A program made the translations under genes and the position numbers. Of a stretch of 36,842 bases of DNA, positions 15,940 to 23,931 are shown one piece after another. Under the pieces are notes generated by a model, which saw only the letters and a program-made list of their open reading frames with translations, was not told the origin of the DNA and ran no database searches. Each line of letters begins with the position of its first letter. Position 1 is the first letter of the stretch. This DNA comes from Albidovulum sp. (GTDB lineage Bacteria > Pseudomonadota > Alphaproteobacteria > Rhodobacterales > Rhodobacteraceae): the NCBI GenBank assembly GCA_030837785.1, contig JAUQYA010000146.1:1-36842 (forward strand). The letters are read 5' to 3'.

Positions 15940-16683
15940 TCACTGCGCGGTGTAGGCCCCGTCGGCGAGGTGGTAGGAGCCGGTGATGAAGCTCGCCCGG
16001 TCCGACAGCAGGAACAGCGTCAGCGCCGCGACCTCCTCGGGCCTGCCGAGGCGGCCGATCGGATGGGCCGCGACGAGGCTTTCCTTCGCGCCCGCGGGCA
16101 GGTTGTCGAGAAGCGGCGTGTCGATGAAGGCCGGGCCGATCGCGTTCACGCGGATGCCGCGTGCCGAATATTCCATCGCCGCGACCTTGGTCAGCCCGAC
16201 GACGCCATGCTTGGCCGCGGTATAGGCCGCGGAATGGGCGAAGCCGACGCTGCCGAGGATCGAGGAGATGTTGACGATCGCGCCGCCCCCCGATTTCTCC
16301 ATCGCCGGGATGGCGTAGCGGTGGCCGTAGAAGACGCCATTGAGGTTGACGTCGATGACCCGCTTCCAGCCGTCGAGCGGATAGGCGCCCACGGGTTCGA
16401 GCGGCCCGCCGATGCCGGCGTTGTTGACGAGCAGATGAAGCCCGCCGGTGCGCTCCACCGCGATGGCGACCATCCGTTCCACCGCTGCGGGGTCGGCCAT
16501 GTCGCAGGCCTGGGCGAAGGCGGTGCCGCCGATCTCCTCCGCCACCGCCCTGGCATGGCCCGCGTCGAGGTCGGCCACGACGACGGTGGCGCCGGAGGCC
16601 GCCAGCTCGCGGGCGATGGCGGCGCCGATGCCCGAGCCTGCGCCGGTGACGATGGCGGTCCTGCCGTCGAAACGGATCTCCAT
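15940..16683 (-). CDS. Short-chain dehydrogenase/reductase (classical SDR)
   Basis: This 247-residue NAD(P)-dependent oxidoreductase has a full classical SDR motif set. The cofactor motif TGAGSGIG is at 13-20 and NNAG at 87-90. The catalytic triad is S141-Y154-K158 (YTAAK). An aspartate at the end of beta-2 (VVVADLD) suggests preference for NAD over NADP. The C-terminal ITGSYHLADGAYTAQ is usual for the 3-oxoacyl-ACP reductase/sugar dehydrogenase-like group. Substrate cannot be told from sequence. The same frame runs open far upstream, but the family start is MEIRFDGRTAIVTGAG at 16683. The next gene is a divergently framed MFS transporter 65 bases away on the same strand. Confidence 0.9.
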   Translation of the reverse strand: MEIRFDGRTAIVTGAGSGIGAAIARELAASGATVVVADLDAGHARAVAEEIGGTAFAQACDMADPAAVERMVAIAVERTGGLHLLVNNAGIGGPLEPVGAYPLDGWKRVIDVNLNGVFYGHRYAIPAMEKSGGGAIVNISSILGSVGFAHSAAYTAAKHGVVGLTKVAAMEYSARGIRVNAIGPAFIDTPLLDNLPAGAKESLVAAHPIGRLGRPEEVAALTLFLLSDRASFITGSYHLADGAYTAQ

Positions 16684-16748
16684 GATACCCTCCAATCCTG
16701 CGGTTTCGGTTCCCAAGATAAGGGCGCGACGGCGGGCGGGCACTGCGG

Positions 16749-17975
16749 CTAGCGGTCGCCCCTCCTCGGCCGGCGCAGGAGGCGGCCGATCAGGAACGAG
16801 GTGCGCGGGGTGTAGACGTAGGACGTGCGGTCCTCGGGGGCGGGCCGCGCGCGCATCCGCACGAGGCCGAAGACGACGAGCGCCAGGTGCGCGACGGCGA
16901 TCAGCGCGAACATCGCGGCGGGCCCATAGGCCTCGATCAGCGCCGAGGCGACAAGCGGCGAGGCGATGGCGCCGATGGCATAGAGAAACATCAGCGCCGC
17001 GGTAAGCTCCACGCGCTCGGAACTGTCGGCGAAATCGTGGGCATGGGCCGAGGAGATCGAATAGACCGGCAGCGTCGCCGCCCCGAAAAGCGCGGCCGCG
17101 GCGAAGATCGCCACGGTGCCAAGGCCCGAGGCCGCGACGGTCAGCGCGCAGGCCGCGGTGGCGGCGACCGATCCCGCGATGAGGACATGGCGCCGGTCGA
17201 AGCGGTCGGCGAGCCAGCCCACCGGCAACTGCGCCAGCGCGCCGCCGACGACATAGGCGGCGAGGAAGAGCGCGATCCTGTCGGCCGAAAGCCCGACCTC
17301 GATCCCGTAGACCGGGCCGACCATGCGGAAGGCGGCCGAGGTGATGCCCGAGACCACGACGCCGAGCGAGGCGAGCGGCGAGCGCGCCCAGGCGAGCATC
17401 GGGCGCAGCCTCGGCGCGGGCGGCATCCCGGGCTGTTCGGCCCGGCTGATCGTGACCGGCAGCAGCGCGGCGCAGCAGAGGATCGCAAGGAGGTTGTAGG
17501 AGAAGTAGGCGGCCGGGCTCAGCACACCGATCACCAGCTGCGCGAGAAGCGAGCCGGTGGTGTCGACGATGCGGTAGACCCCCATCGCGCGGCCGCGCAT
17601 CTCGTTGCTGGCGCGACCGTGCAGCCAGGCCTCGATCACCGTGTAGCAGCCCGCGACGCAAAGACCGGTCAGGACGCGCAGGGCCGCCCAGGCACGGGGA
17701 TCGACCATCATCATGTGGGCGATGATCCCGATCGTTCCGGCGGCGGTGAAGGCCGCGAAGGCGCGCGAATGGCCGACCGTGCCCACGAGCCTCGGCGCCC
17801 ACCAGCAGCCGATGAAGAAGCCGAAGAAATGCGCCGAGCCGAGGATGCCGATCTCGGCCTTGGAAAAGCCGAGCGCCACACCCGAGAGCGCGTCGAGCGG
17901 CGCCACCCCGCCGGTGCCGAGCTGGAGGAAGATGATCGAGAGGAAGAGCGCGGCGAAGGAAAGGAGAAGCGGCAT
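16749..17975 (-). CDS. Major facilitator superfamily transporter (YcaD-like)
   Basis: The 408-residue protein has about twelve hydrophobic segments in two six-helix bundles and no large soluble domain. The pattern FFGFFIGCWWAPRLVGTVGHSRAF and the following VIEAWLHGRASNEMRGRAMGVYRI resemble the YcaD-like MFS branch. A second-half loop reads GWLADRFDRRHVLI, the repeated MFS loop-2/3-type motif. I placed the start at MPLLLSFAALF; the open frame extends to 18092 as a non-hydrophobic, arginine-rich tract that is unlikely to be translated. No strong ribosome site supports either start. Substrate unknown. Confidence 0.85.
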   Translation of the reverse strand: MPLLLSFAALFLSIIFLQLGTGGVAPLDALSGVALGFSKAEIGILGSAHFFGFFIGCWWAPRLVGTVGHSRAFAAFTAAGTIGIIAHMMMVDPRAWAALRVLTGLCVAGCYTVIEAWLHGRASNEMRGRAMGVYRIVDTTGSLLAQLVIGVLSPAAYFSYNLLAILCCAALLPVTISRAEQPGMPPAPRLRPMLAWARSPLASLGVVVSGITSAAFRMVGPVYGIEVGLSADRIALFLAAYVVGGALAQLPVGWLADRFDRRHVLIAGSVAATAACALTVAASGLGTVAIFAAAALFGAATLPVYSISSAHAHDFADSSERVELTAALMFLYAIGAIASPLVASALIEAYGPAAMFALIAVAHLALVVFGLVRMRARPAPEDRTSYVYTPRTSFLIGRLLRRPRRGDR

Positions 17976-18096
17976 GGAGCGGGCCCCGGAGTCGCCCGCC
18001 ACCATGTCGCCCGCCGATGCCACTGGCCAGAGGCAATCGGCCGCCCCGGGCGATTTTCCGCGCCGGTCCGCCGCCCTTGGCCGCGGCCCCACCCGG

Positions 18097-18177
18097 GGGA
18101 GTATTTGCCGACAGAAAGGGGGGCGGACATTGCGGAAGGTCTGGCGCCGCCTTGGCTTTCTGTCGGCAAGTACTCCC
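18097..18177. repeat. Dispersed inverted repeat, copy 2
   Basis: Arms at 18097-18118 and 18156-18177 are inverted and match at 21 of 22 positions, with a 37-base centre. Arm core GAGTATTT..CGACAGAAAG is the same as in the copy at 4989-5047. It occupies the 233-base gap between the MFS gene start and the end of the cytochrome b561 gene. No gene is seen in this gap. On the b561 side it is followed by GGAGGCAGCCCGGGCCCCCGG, a GC-rich hairpin that may end the b561 transcript. Confidence 0.82.
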
Positions 18178-18208
18178 GCCGGAGGCAGCCCGGGCCCCCG
18201 GGGGCGCC

Positions 18209-18781
18209 TCAGCGTCCGCGACGGGCGCTGCCGGTCAGCATCCGCCGCAGCGTGCCGTCGCGCCGGACCACGGCCCGTTCCAGCGCGCCGGCGACATGCA
18301 GCGCCACCAGCCCGAGCAGGCTCCAGGCCAGCGTGCGGTGGAGGACGAGAAGCGCCGCCTCCCAGCCCGGCGAGACCGGCGCGATCGGCGGAACGGTGAT
18401 GCGGCCGAAGATCACCGTGTCGATGCCGGTCGCCGAGCCATAGGCCCAGCCGCTGAGCGGCACGGCGAGCATCAGCGCGTAAAGCGCCCGATGGGTGCCG
18501 CGGGCCAGCCGCATCTGCCAGCCGGGCGGGCCCGGCAGGGGGGGCGGCGGCGGGGCGAGGCGATGCCAGCCGATGCGCAGGAGCGCCAGCGCAAGCAGGC
18601 TGATCCCGATCGTCTTGTGCAACCCGAAGAGCCAGAGATTGGCCAGCCCCACCTCCATCCGCGCGACATAGGCGCCAAGTGCCGCGGTGCCGAGGATGCC
18701 TGCCGCCATCGCCCAGTGCAGGGCGCGCGTCGTGCGGCCGAAGTCCGGCGCCGCCGCTGCCGGGCCCGCGTCAGGTGGCAC
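18209..18781 (-). CDS. Cytochrome b561 (CybB-like)
   Basis: This 190-residue four-helix membrane protein of the bacterial cytochrome b561 family probably exchanges electrons between the quinone pool and a periplasmic partner. Candidate heme-ligand histidines are in TRALHWAMAAG (first helix), FGLHKTIGISLL (second), and VLHRTLAW plus GLVALHVAGAL (fourth), giving two b hemes as in the family. Its start overlaps the end of the YceI gene by 11 bases. The pairing of cytochrome b561 with YceI is a recurring operon and suggests joint work on a periplasmic or isoprenoid-linked redox process; that role is inference. Confidence 0.88.
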   Translation of the reverse strand: MPPDAGPAAAAPDFGRTTRALHWAMAAGILGTAALGAYVARMEVGLANLWLFGLHKTIGISLLALALLRIGWHRLAPPPPPLPGPPGWQMRLARGTHRALYALMLAVPLSGWAYGSATGIDTVIFGRITVPPIAPVSPGWEAALLVLHRTLAWSLLGLVALHVAGALERAVVRRDGTLRRMLTGSARRGR

Positions 18782-19349
18782 GGTCGATCCGCGCGAGGAT
18801 CTCGATCCGGACCTCGTCGCCGACCATGTCGGACCAGCCGGTGGCGCCGAAGGCGCTGCGCTGCACCGACCCGACGAGCCGGATGGTGAGCCGCGACAGG
18901 TCGCCCGGCTCGGTCCCCCGCTGCCGGAAGATCGTGGCGAGGAGGGTCGCGGGCCGCATCACCCCCCGGATCGTCAGGGTGCCGTCGATCAGCGCATCGG
19001 CGGCCTTGCCGCGGACCGAGGTGCTTTCGAAGGCGATCGACGGGAAGGAGAGCACATCGAGCACCTTGGGCCCCCTCAGCGCCTGGGCCGCGAAGGGAAA
19101 GCTCGCCTCGGCGCGCGTCGCGTCGAGCGTCACGCTGACATGCGAATTCGCCAGCCGGTCGAAGTCGATGGCGAGATCGGCCCGCGCGACGGGCATTGTG
19201 CCGCTGATCTTGTCGGGGCCGAAATCGGCCTCGAAGGCGACCGTCGATCGCGCTGCATCGAGCGCGTAGCGCACCGCGCCCGCCTGCGCCACGGCCGCGG
19301 GCAGGGTGGCTGCCGAGACAAGGAGGGCAAGAAGGCTCCGCCGGTGCAT
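18771..19349 (-). CDS. YceI-family periplasmic isoprenoid-binding protein
   Basis: The 192-residue protein has a signal peptide (MHRRSLLALLVSAATLPAAVAQA) and then the YceI lipocalin-like fold, which binds polyisoprenoids or ubiquinone-like ligands. Family landmarks are YALDAARSTVAFEADF, the central LRGPKVLDVLSFPSIAFES, and GTLTIRGVMRPATL. A longer open frame to 19538 exists, but only MHRRS gives a proper secretion signal. It is the first gene of a two-gene operon with cytochrome b561. The 127-base region upstream (to 19477) holds a GGTCTTCAAGACC hairpin and presumably its promoter. Confidence 0.88.
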   Translation of the reverse strand: MHRRSLLALLVSAATLPAAVAQAGAVRYALDAARSTVAFEADFGPDKISGTMPVARADLAIDFDRLANSHVSVTLDATRAEASFPFAAQALRGPKVLDVLSFPSIAFESTSVRGKAADALIDGTLTIRGVMRPATLLATIFRQRGTEPGDLSRLTIRLVGSVQRSAFGATGWSDMVGDEVRIEILARIDRAT

Positions 19350-19476
19350 GGTGCCTCGCGCGACGGCTCCGGACCCTTCGCCGGGCCTCGCGCCGAGTAT
19401 AGGGCCGCGACGGCGGGCCGGCGCTTCATTTCTGCGTGACCGGGTCTTCAAGACCGGGGCGGGGCGCGCCGGCGCC

Positions 19477-20451
19477 CTACCGATGCCGCCTGAGCGTGGA
19501 GGCGGTGGTGCCGAAGCGGGCGCGGAAGGCGCGGGCAAAGGCGGCCTGGCCGGAAAAGCCGCACCGCAGCGCCACCTCCTGCAAGGGCATCCGCGTGTCG
19601 GTGATCATCCGCCGCGCCTCGTCGAGCCTCAGGTCGCGGTAGAAGCGGGCCGGGCTGGTGCCGAGGTGGTCGGCAAAGAGCATCTCGAGCCGCCGCTGCG
19701 ACAGCCCGATCTGCCGGGCGATCGCGGCGACCGGGGGCGGCTCCTCGACCGCGCCCTCCATGATCGCGATGGCCGCCCCGAGCGCGGGGTCGGCGCGGGC
19801 GAGGCGTGCCGCGGGCACCGCCTGCTGCGGCACCGCCGGCCCGTGGACGGGTTCGTAGAGGAAGGCGCCGGCGACGCGGAGGGCGAGTTCGGCGCCGTGG
19901 CGGGCGCGGATCAGGTCGAGCATCATGTCGAGGCAGGGCGCCGCGCCCCCGGTGGTGACCATCTTGCCCGAGACGACGTAGCGGTCGCGCCGGACGTCGA
20001 CGCGGGGAAAGCGGCCGGCGAAGCTCTCCAGATCCTCCCAGTGGACGGTGGCGGCGTGGCCGTCGAGAAGCCCGGCAAGGGCGAGGAACCAGCTTCCGCC
20101 GTCGATCCCCACCATCGCGCGGAGCCGCGGCGCGAGGCGGCGCAGGCGCGAGAGCAGCGCCGGCCGCGCCTGTTCGATCAGCCGGAAGCCCGCGACGATC
20201 ATCAGCACGTCCATCTCGGCCCGGTCGTCGAGCGGCGTGGCGGCGACGTCGAATCCCGCCGTCGTCGGCACCGCCGCATCCCCGGCCGAGAAGAAGCGCC
20301 AGGTGAAAAGCGCCCGGCCAGCCCGCCGGTTCGCCGCCCGCATCGGATCGACCGCGGCGGCGAGTGACAGGGCGTTGGTCTCGGCCATCACCAGGATGCC
20401 GACGCCGAGGGGCGCCGGGTCGGGCGCGAAGATCGTCCTTTCGCGTTTCAT
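19477..20451 (-). CDS. GlxA-family transcriptional regulator (DJ-1-like domain plus AraC HTH)
   Basis: This 324-residue regulator has an N-terminal DJ-1/PfpI-like sensing domain (about 15-190) and a C-terminal AraC-type double helix-turn-helix (about 225-320, with AAIARQIGLSQRRLEMLFADHLGTSP and VALRCGFSGQAAFARAFRARFG). The segment MVGIDGGSWFLALAGLLDGHAATVHWE corresponds to the nucleophile elbow of the DJ-1 fold but has no cysteine, as expected for a ligand-binding rather than catalytic domain. Relatives control betaine, carnitine or arginine catabolism; its ligand is unknown. Three tandem palindromes lie just upstream and could be its operator. Confidence 0.88.
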   Translation of the reverse strand: MKRERTIFAPDPAPLGVGILVMAETNALSLAAAVDPMRAANRRAGRALFTWRFFSAGDAAVPTTAGFDVAATPLDDRAEMDVLMIVAGFRLIEQARPALLSRLRRLAPRLRAMVGIDGGSWFLALAGLLDGHAATVHWEDLESFAGRFPRVDVRRDRYVVSGKMVTTGGAAPCLDMMLDLIRARHGAELALRVAGAFLYEPVHGPAVPQQAVPAARLARADPALGAAIAIMEGAVEEPPPVAAIARQIGLSQRRLEMLFADHLGTSPARFYRDLRLDEARRMITDTRMPLQEVALRCGFSGQAAFARAFRARFGTTASTLRRHR

Positions 20452-20483
20452 CAAGCGTTTCGTATCCGGCAAAGCGCCCCCCC

Positions 20484-20562
20484 GCAAGCGGAGCTTGCAA
20501 CCGTGCGCCCAAGCGGAGCTTGCAACCGTGCGCCCGGCAAGCGGCGCTTGCAACCGTTGCCG
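20484..20562. repeat. Three tandem palindromic units between the GlxA-like gene and the lipocalin gene
   Basis: Three units begin near 20484, 20510 and 20537, with spacings of 25 and 28 bases. Each holds an imperfect or perfect palindrome of the form GCAAGC-N3-GCTTGC followed by AACCGT. Units 1 and 2 share CAAGCGGAGCTTGCAACCGT exactly. They occupy most of the 153-base divergent intergenic region, so they may be regulator binding sites or a small repetitive element. Confidence 0.75.
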
Positions 20563-20604
20563 CCACGGGCGAGGGTGGCGGTGACCCCGACCGGAGCCCG
20601 GTTC

Positions 20605-21099
20605 ATGCGTATTGCGCCCGCCCTCGCCCTTCTGGTCGCCCTCGCCGCCTGTGCCCCGGCGCCGCAAGGCGCAGCCTTGCGCGATGCGGGCGCGCCGATC
20701 TCGTCGAACGCGGGCTTCGATCCCGCCCGCTTCGCCGATGTCTGGCACGTCGCCGCCACCTATGGCGAGGAGGCGCGCTGCGGCCCGCTGGCCGAGACCT
20801 GGGTCCCGACCGGCCCCGGCCGTTACCGCGTTACCGGCACCGCCTGCGGCCCGCGCGGCGCCCGCGCCTTCCTGAGCGAGGCGCGCGTCACCGGGCCGGG
20901 GCGGATCACCCGGGGCGCCGAGGAGCTTTGGGTGCTCTGGGTCGATGCCGATTATCGCGTCGCGGTCATCGGCACGCCCTCGGGCCGCTTCGCGCGGGTG
21001 CTGTCGCGGACGCCGACGGTCCGGCCCGACCTGATGGAGGCGGCGCGGCGGGTATTGCAGTTCAACGGCTACGACCCGGCGGGGCTGCAGGCGATCTGA
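20605..21099 (+). CDS. Lipocalin-like lipoprotein
   Basis: The 164-residue protein starts with a lipoprotein signal (MRIAPALALLVALAAC) and then FDPARFADVWHVAATYGEEARCG, which matches the conserved GxW-type opening of the lipocalin barrel (here DVWH). LWVLWVDADYRVAVIGTPSGRFARVLSRTP matches the Blc-like central strands, and the C-terminal helix (PDLMEAARRVLQFNGYDPAGL) closes the barrel. Bacterial lipocalins store or transport lipids at the outer membrane. The ATG at 20605 was chosen because it gives the signal peptide. It is divergent from the GlxA-type regulator. Confidence 0.82.
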   Translation: MRIAPALALLVALAACAPAPQGAALRDAGAPISSNAGFDPARFADVWHVAATYGEEARCGPLAETWVPTGPGRYRVTGTACGPRGARAFLSEARVTGPGRITRGAEELWVLWVDADYRVAVIGTPSGRFARVLSRTPTVRPDLMEAARRVLQFNGYDPAGLQAI

Positions 21100-21128
21100 G
21101 GGCGATCCCGGGGCGGCCGCGGGGGGCC

Positions 21129-21758
21129 TCAGTCCTCGGCGGTCGCGCGCCGTGCCATCCGCTCGGCCAGCCCCGCGTGGCCCGAGGCCCTGAGCCCCGC
21201 CACGGCGCCGGCGTGGTCGCGCGCGTCGCGGTTCTGGCTCAGCTTCGACTTGGCGAGCGTACGCTGCATCCGGATGCGGAAGGCGACGATGTTCGCCAGC
21301 ATCTGCTCCATGTAGTCGGCGGGGGCGTCGGCCATCCGCCATGCCTTGTCGCCGTTGACCCGGCGTTCATGGATCCGGGTCAGCAGGCCCACCGCCGCGC
21401 GCTTGGCATGGTCGTCGTGCTGGAAGGTGATCGTGCCGTGGATGTGGACGGCCTGGTAGTTCCAGGTCGGCACATGGCGGTGGTGTTCGGGTTTCGACGG
21501 ATAGAAGTTCGGCGAGACATAGGCATCCTCGCCGCGGAACACCGCCAGAACCTCCTGCCCGTCGGCGATCAGCCGGTGCAGGTCGTTGGCCAGCGCCACA
21601 TGGCCGATCAGCGTGCCGTCGGGACCGGAGAGGAGCGGCAGGTGGTTGGCGACGAGCCCCGCCGGCGTCTGGGCGACGACGCAGGCGAGGGGGGCCGCCT
21701 CCATCACCGCGGCGATTTCGGCCGGGTCGAGTTCCTGGAAATGCGGGGGGATATACAT
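21129..21758 (-). CDS. PaiB-like FMN-binding negative transcriptional regulator
   Basis: The 209-residue protein begins MYIPPHFQELDP, the characteristic start of PaiB-family proteins, a split-barrel FMN-binding family first described as a repressor of protease and sporulation genes in Bacillus. Conserved segments are LVANHLPLL, GHVALANDL, VSPNFYPSK and the VPTWNYQAVHIHG motif typical of the flavin site. The 22 residues upstream in the open frame are basic and low-complexity and are not part of the family. In Gram-negatives the function is unclear and it may be a flavin oxidoreductase. It ends 30 bases from the convergent lipocalin gene. Confidence 0.88.
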   Translation of the reverse strand: MYIPPHFQELDPAEIAAVMEAAPLACVVAQTPAGLVANHLPLLSGPDGTLIGHVALANDLHRLIADGQEVLAVFRGEDAYVSPNFYPSKPEHHRHVPTWNYQAVHIHGTITFQHDDHAKRAAVGLLTRIHERRVNGDKAWRMADAPADYMEQMLANIVAFRIRMQRTLAKSKLSQNRDARDHAGAVAGLRASGHAGLAERMARRATAED

Positions 21759-21828
21759 CGGCGCGTCCGGTGAAAGGGGGCGCGCGGACTTTGCGCGCGC
21801 CCGGCGGGAATGGCAACCCGGCACGGGG

Positions 21829-22692
21829 TCAGAGTCCTACCTCGGCCGCCAGCCGGTCGAGAAGTGCCGGAAAGTCGCGCGCGCCGGTCCCGGCCTCGCG
21901 CACCAGCCAGTCGAAATGCTGGGCGAAGCCCTGCACCCGCACCCTGTCGCGGAAGGCGATGTAGTGGCGGCCGAGATAGAGCACGGCGAGCAGCGGCCCG
22001 AACACCGTCACCGGCGCGGAAAACACCCGCCGCGCGTCGAAGACATAGATGCGCAGGCCCGGATAAAGCTGCCGGTAGAGGTCGCGCAGCCGCGCGATCT
22101 GCCCCGACCGGACCTCCGCGGGCAGGCCGCGGTAGTAGCTCTCGGCACGGGCGAAGGCCTCGATCTCATGGAGCGCCACCGCCATCTCGTAGTCCGACCC
22201 CGACCGCGCCATCCAGGCCAGCCGGTCCTCGGAGGCGCCGATCGCCTGGTCCACGGTGCGGCCAAGCTGCGGCTCGTATTCCCAGCGCAGCATGGCGCGG
22301 GTCTTCAGCATGTCCGGCAGCGTCGCCGGAACATGGCGGATCTTGTAGCCCGCCGCCTCCTGGTGCCAGCCGAAGATCGTCTCGTCGATCAGCGCGCGGG
22401 GCGCCTCGGTCATGGTGAGCGAGGTCGCCAGAAGCTCGGCCAGCCGCTCGGGCCGTTCGGTGAGCCCGAGGAGCCAGTCGGCCGAGACCGCCAGCGCGGC
22501 CGCGCATTCGGCCACCAGCTGGGCGTTCGGAAGCCGCGCGCCGGCGCCGGCGAGAAGCTGCGAGATGGTGGACCGGTCCACCCCGGCGGCGCGTGCGAGC
22601 CCGCTCTGGGTGATGCCCTTTTCGGCCATCGCCTGCGCCATGCGGTCGCGGAACAGGCCGGCGCGGTCGCGTTTGTCGACAATTACTTTCAT
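21829..22692 (-). CDS. XRE-family helix-turn-helix regulator with uncharacterised C-terminal domain
   Basis: The 287-residue protein has an N-terminal Cro/cI-type HTH (about 10-70, with KGITQSGLARAAGVDRSTISQLLAGAGARLPN). A C-terminal domain of about 200 residues I do not recognise follows; it contains GWHQEAAGYKIRHVPATLPDMLKT, AIGASEDRLAW and RIYVFDARRVFSAPVTVFGP. It is too short to be an ScfR-type protein with an IrrE-like domain. I prefer MKVIVDKRD at 22692 over the ATG nine bases upstream at 22701. That upstream ATG falls inside a plausible -10 element, and no ribosome site precedes either, so the message may be leaderless. It is divergent from the DUF2061-desaturase pair, a likely target. 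Confidence 0.82.
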   Translation of the reverse strand: MKVIVDKRDRAGLFRDRMAQAMAEKGITQSGLARAAGVDRSTISQLLAGAGARLPNAQLVAECAAALAVSADWLLGLTERPERLAELLATSLTMTEAPRALIDETIFGWHQEAAGYKIRHVPATLPDMLKTRAMLRWEYEPQLGRTVDQAIGASEDRLAWMARSGSDYEMAVALHEIEAFARAESYYRGLPAEVRSGQIARLRDLYRQLYPGLRIYVFDARRVFSAPVTVFGPLLAVLYLGRHYIAFRDRVRVQGFAQHFDWLVREAGTGARDFPALLDRLAAEVGL

Positions 22693-22699
22693 GTGTTGC

Positions 22700-22728
22700 A
22701 TATAATCACATTTGCAGAGAAATGTTAA
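22700..22728 (-). promoter_or_regulatory. Promoter with embedded palindromic operator for the XRE regulator
   Basis: On the minus strand TTAACA (22728-22723) and TTATAT (22705-22700) are exactly 17 bases apart. A perfect inverted repeat ACATTT-N6-AAATGT (22708-22725) lies almost wholly between them, the usual place for a repressor site. The predicted transcription start falls at or next to the ATG at 22692. Autoregulation is inferred. Confidence 0.5.
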
Positions 22729-22792
22729 TCATATTCGGAATTCGCAATCCGGCCGCGCTGCGCTTCACTGAAGGCGGGGACAAGGTGCGGAA

Positions 22793-23008
22793 ATGGATAC
22801 GCGACGACGAACGATGCTGAAGGCGGTGTTGTGGAATCTTCTCGGCCTGATGACGATGAGCCTGGTCGGGCTGGCGATGACGGGATCGGCGGCGCTGGGC
22901 GGCGCGATGGCGGTGGCCAACACCGCCGTGGGGTTCCTGGCCTATGTGCTTTACGAACGCGCCTGGGCCGGCATCGCCTGGGGCCGGCGGGAGCGGGCGC
23001 ATGGCTAG
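22793..23008 (+). CDS. DUF2061 small membrane protein
   Basis: The 71-residue protein matches the DUF2061 pattern: a short basic start (MDTRRRTMLKAVLWNLLGLMTM), then two hydrophobic helices (about 12-30 and 37-53, GGAMAVANTAVGFLAYVLYERAW), ending in WGRRERAHG. The family is of unknown function. It overlaps the following desaturase gene by 8 bases, so the two are translationally coupled and probably work together in the membrane. Confidence 0.85.
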   Translation: MDTRRRTMLKAVLWNLLGLMTMSLVGLAMTGSAALGGAMAVANTAVGFLAYVLYERAWAGIAWGRRERAHG

Positions 23009-23894
23009 GCGGGGCGAGACCGAATGGCCGACGCTCGGGCTGATCGCGGCCTGCTACCTCCTCTGGGCGCTGGCCACGACCTGGGCCGCCGCGCTCTGGC
23101 TGCCGCTTGGAATGGCGCTCCTGGCGCTGGCGGTGACGCTGCATTCCTCGCTCCAGCACGAGGTGCTGCATGGCCATCCGTTCCGCTCGCGCCGGTGGAA
23201 CGAGGCGATGGTGTTCCTGCCGCTGGGGCTGCTCTTTCCCTACCGCCGCTTCCGCGACCTGCACCTGGCGCACCACAACGACGAACGGCTGACCGACCCC
23301 TATGACGATCCGGAATCGAACTTCCTCGACCCGAAGGTCTGGGCGCGCCTGCCGCGCTGGCGGCAGCGGCTCTTGCGGGCGAACAACACGCTTCTGGGGC
23401 GGATGGCGCTTGGCCCGGCGCTCGGGACCATCGCCTTCGTCGGTGACGAGGCCCGCGCGATCGGCGCCGGCGACCGCGACATCGCCCGCGCCTGGGCGCT
23501 GCACCTCGCCGGGCTCGTGCTCGTCGCGGCCTGGATCGGCCTCGCGCCGATGCCGTTCTGGGCCTATGCCATCTCGGCCTATCTCGGCATGTCGGTGCTG
23601 AAGGTGCGCACCTTCCTCGAACACCGCGCGCATGACGAGGCGCCCGGCCGGACGGTCGTGGTGGAACGCGGCGGAATCCTCGGGTTCCTGTTTCTTTACA
23701 ACAATCTGCATATCGTTCATCACACCCGGCCGCGGCTGCCCTGGTACCGGCTGCCGGCGCTCTACGCCGCCGAGCGCGAGGCCTTTCTGGAGCGCAACCA
23801 CGGCTACAGCTACGCCTCCTACGGCGAGATCTTCCGCCGCTACTTCCTCAGCGCCAAGGATCCGGTGCCGCATCCGCTGCGCCCCCTGAACTGA
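23001..23894 (+). CDS. Membrane fatty acid desaturase/hydroxylase
   Basis: This 297-residue integral membrane di-iron enzyme has three histidine boxes: HEVLHGH at 53-59, HLAHH at 88-92 and HIVHH at 237-241. A further EHRAH at 207-211 may supply additional ligands. Hydrophobic stretches before box 1, around 165-200 and around 225-235 give the usual hairpin topology. The ATG at 23001 overlaps the DUF2061 gene (ATGGCTAG); a longer frame from 22944 would read through that gene and is rejected. Substrate (acyl lipid, carotenoid or sterol-like) cannot be decided from sequence. Confidence 0.88.
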   Translation: MARRGETEWPTLGLIAACYLLWALATTWAAALWLPLGMALLALAVTLHSSLQHEVLHGHPFRSRRWNEAMVFLPLGLLFPYRRFRDLHLAHHNDERLTDPYDDPESNFLDPKVWARLPRWRQRLLRANNTLLGRMALGPALGTIAFVGDEARAIGAGDRDIARAWALHLAGLVLVAAWIGLAPMPFWAYAISAYLGMSVLKVRTFLEHRAHDEAPGRTVVVERGGILGFLFLYNNLHIVHHTRPRLPWYRLPALYAAEREAFLERNHGYSYASYGEIFRRYFLSAKDPVPHPLRPLN

Positions 23895-23931
23895 GCTTCC
23901 GCTCCACCCCTCGCCATGACAGAAGGGGCGG

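Noticed and set aside
15940..18036. Apparent 698-codon fusion of a transporter-like stretch with the SDR.
   Set aside because: The upstream part is an out-of-frame reading of the MFS gene. The SDR begins at its normal family start (16683), and the MFS protein is clear in another frame.
20484..20562. CRISPR-like array.
   Set aside because: There are only three units with near-identical short linkers, no unique spacers of uniform length and no cas genes.
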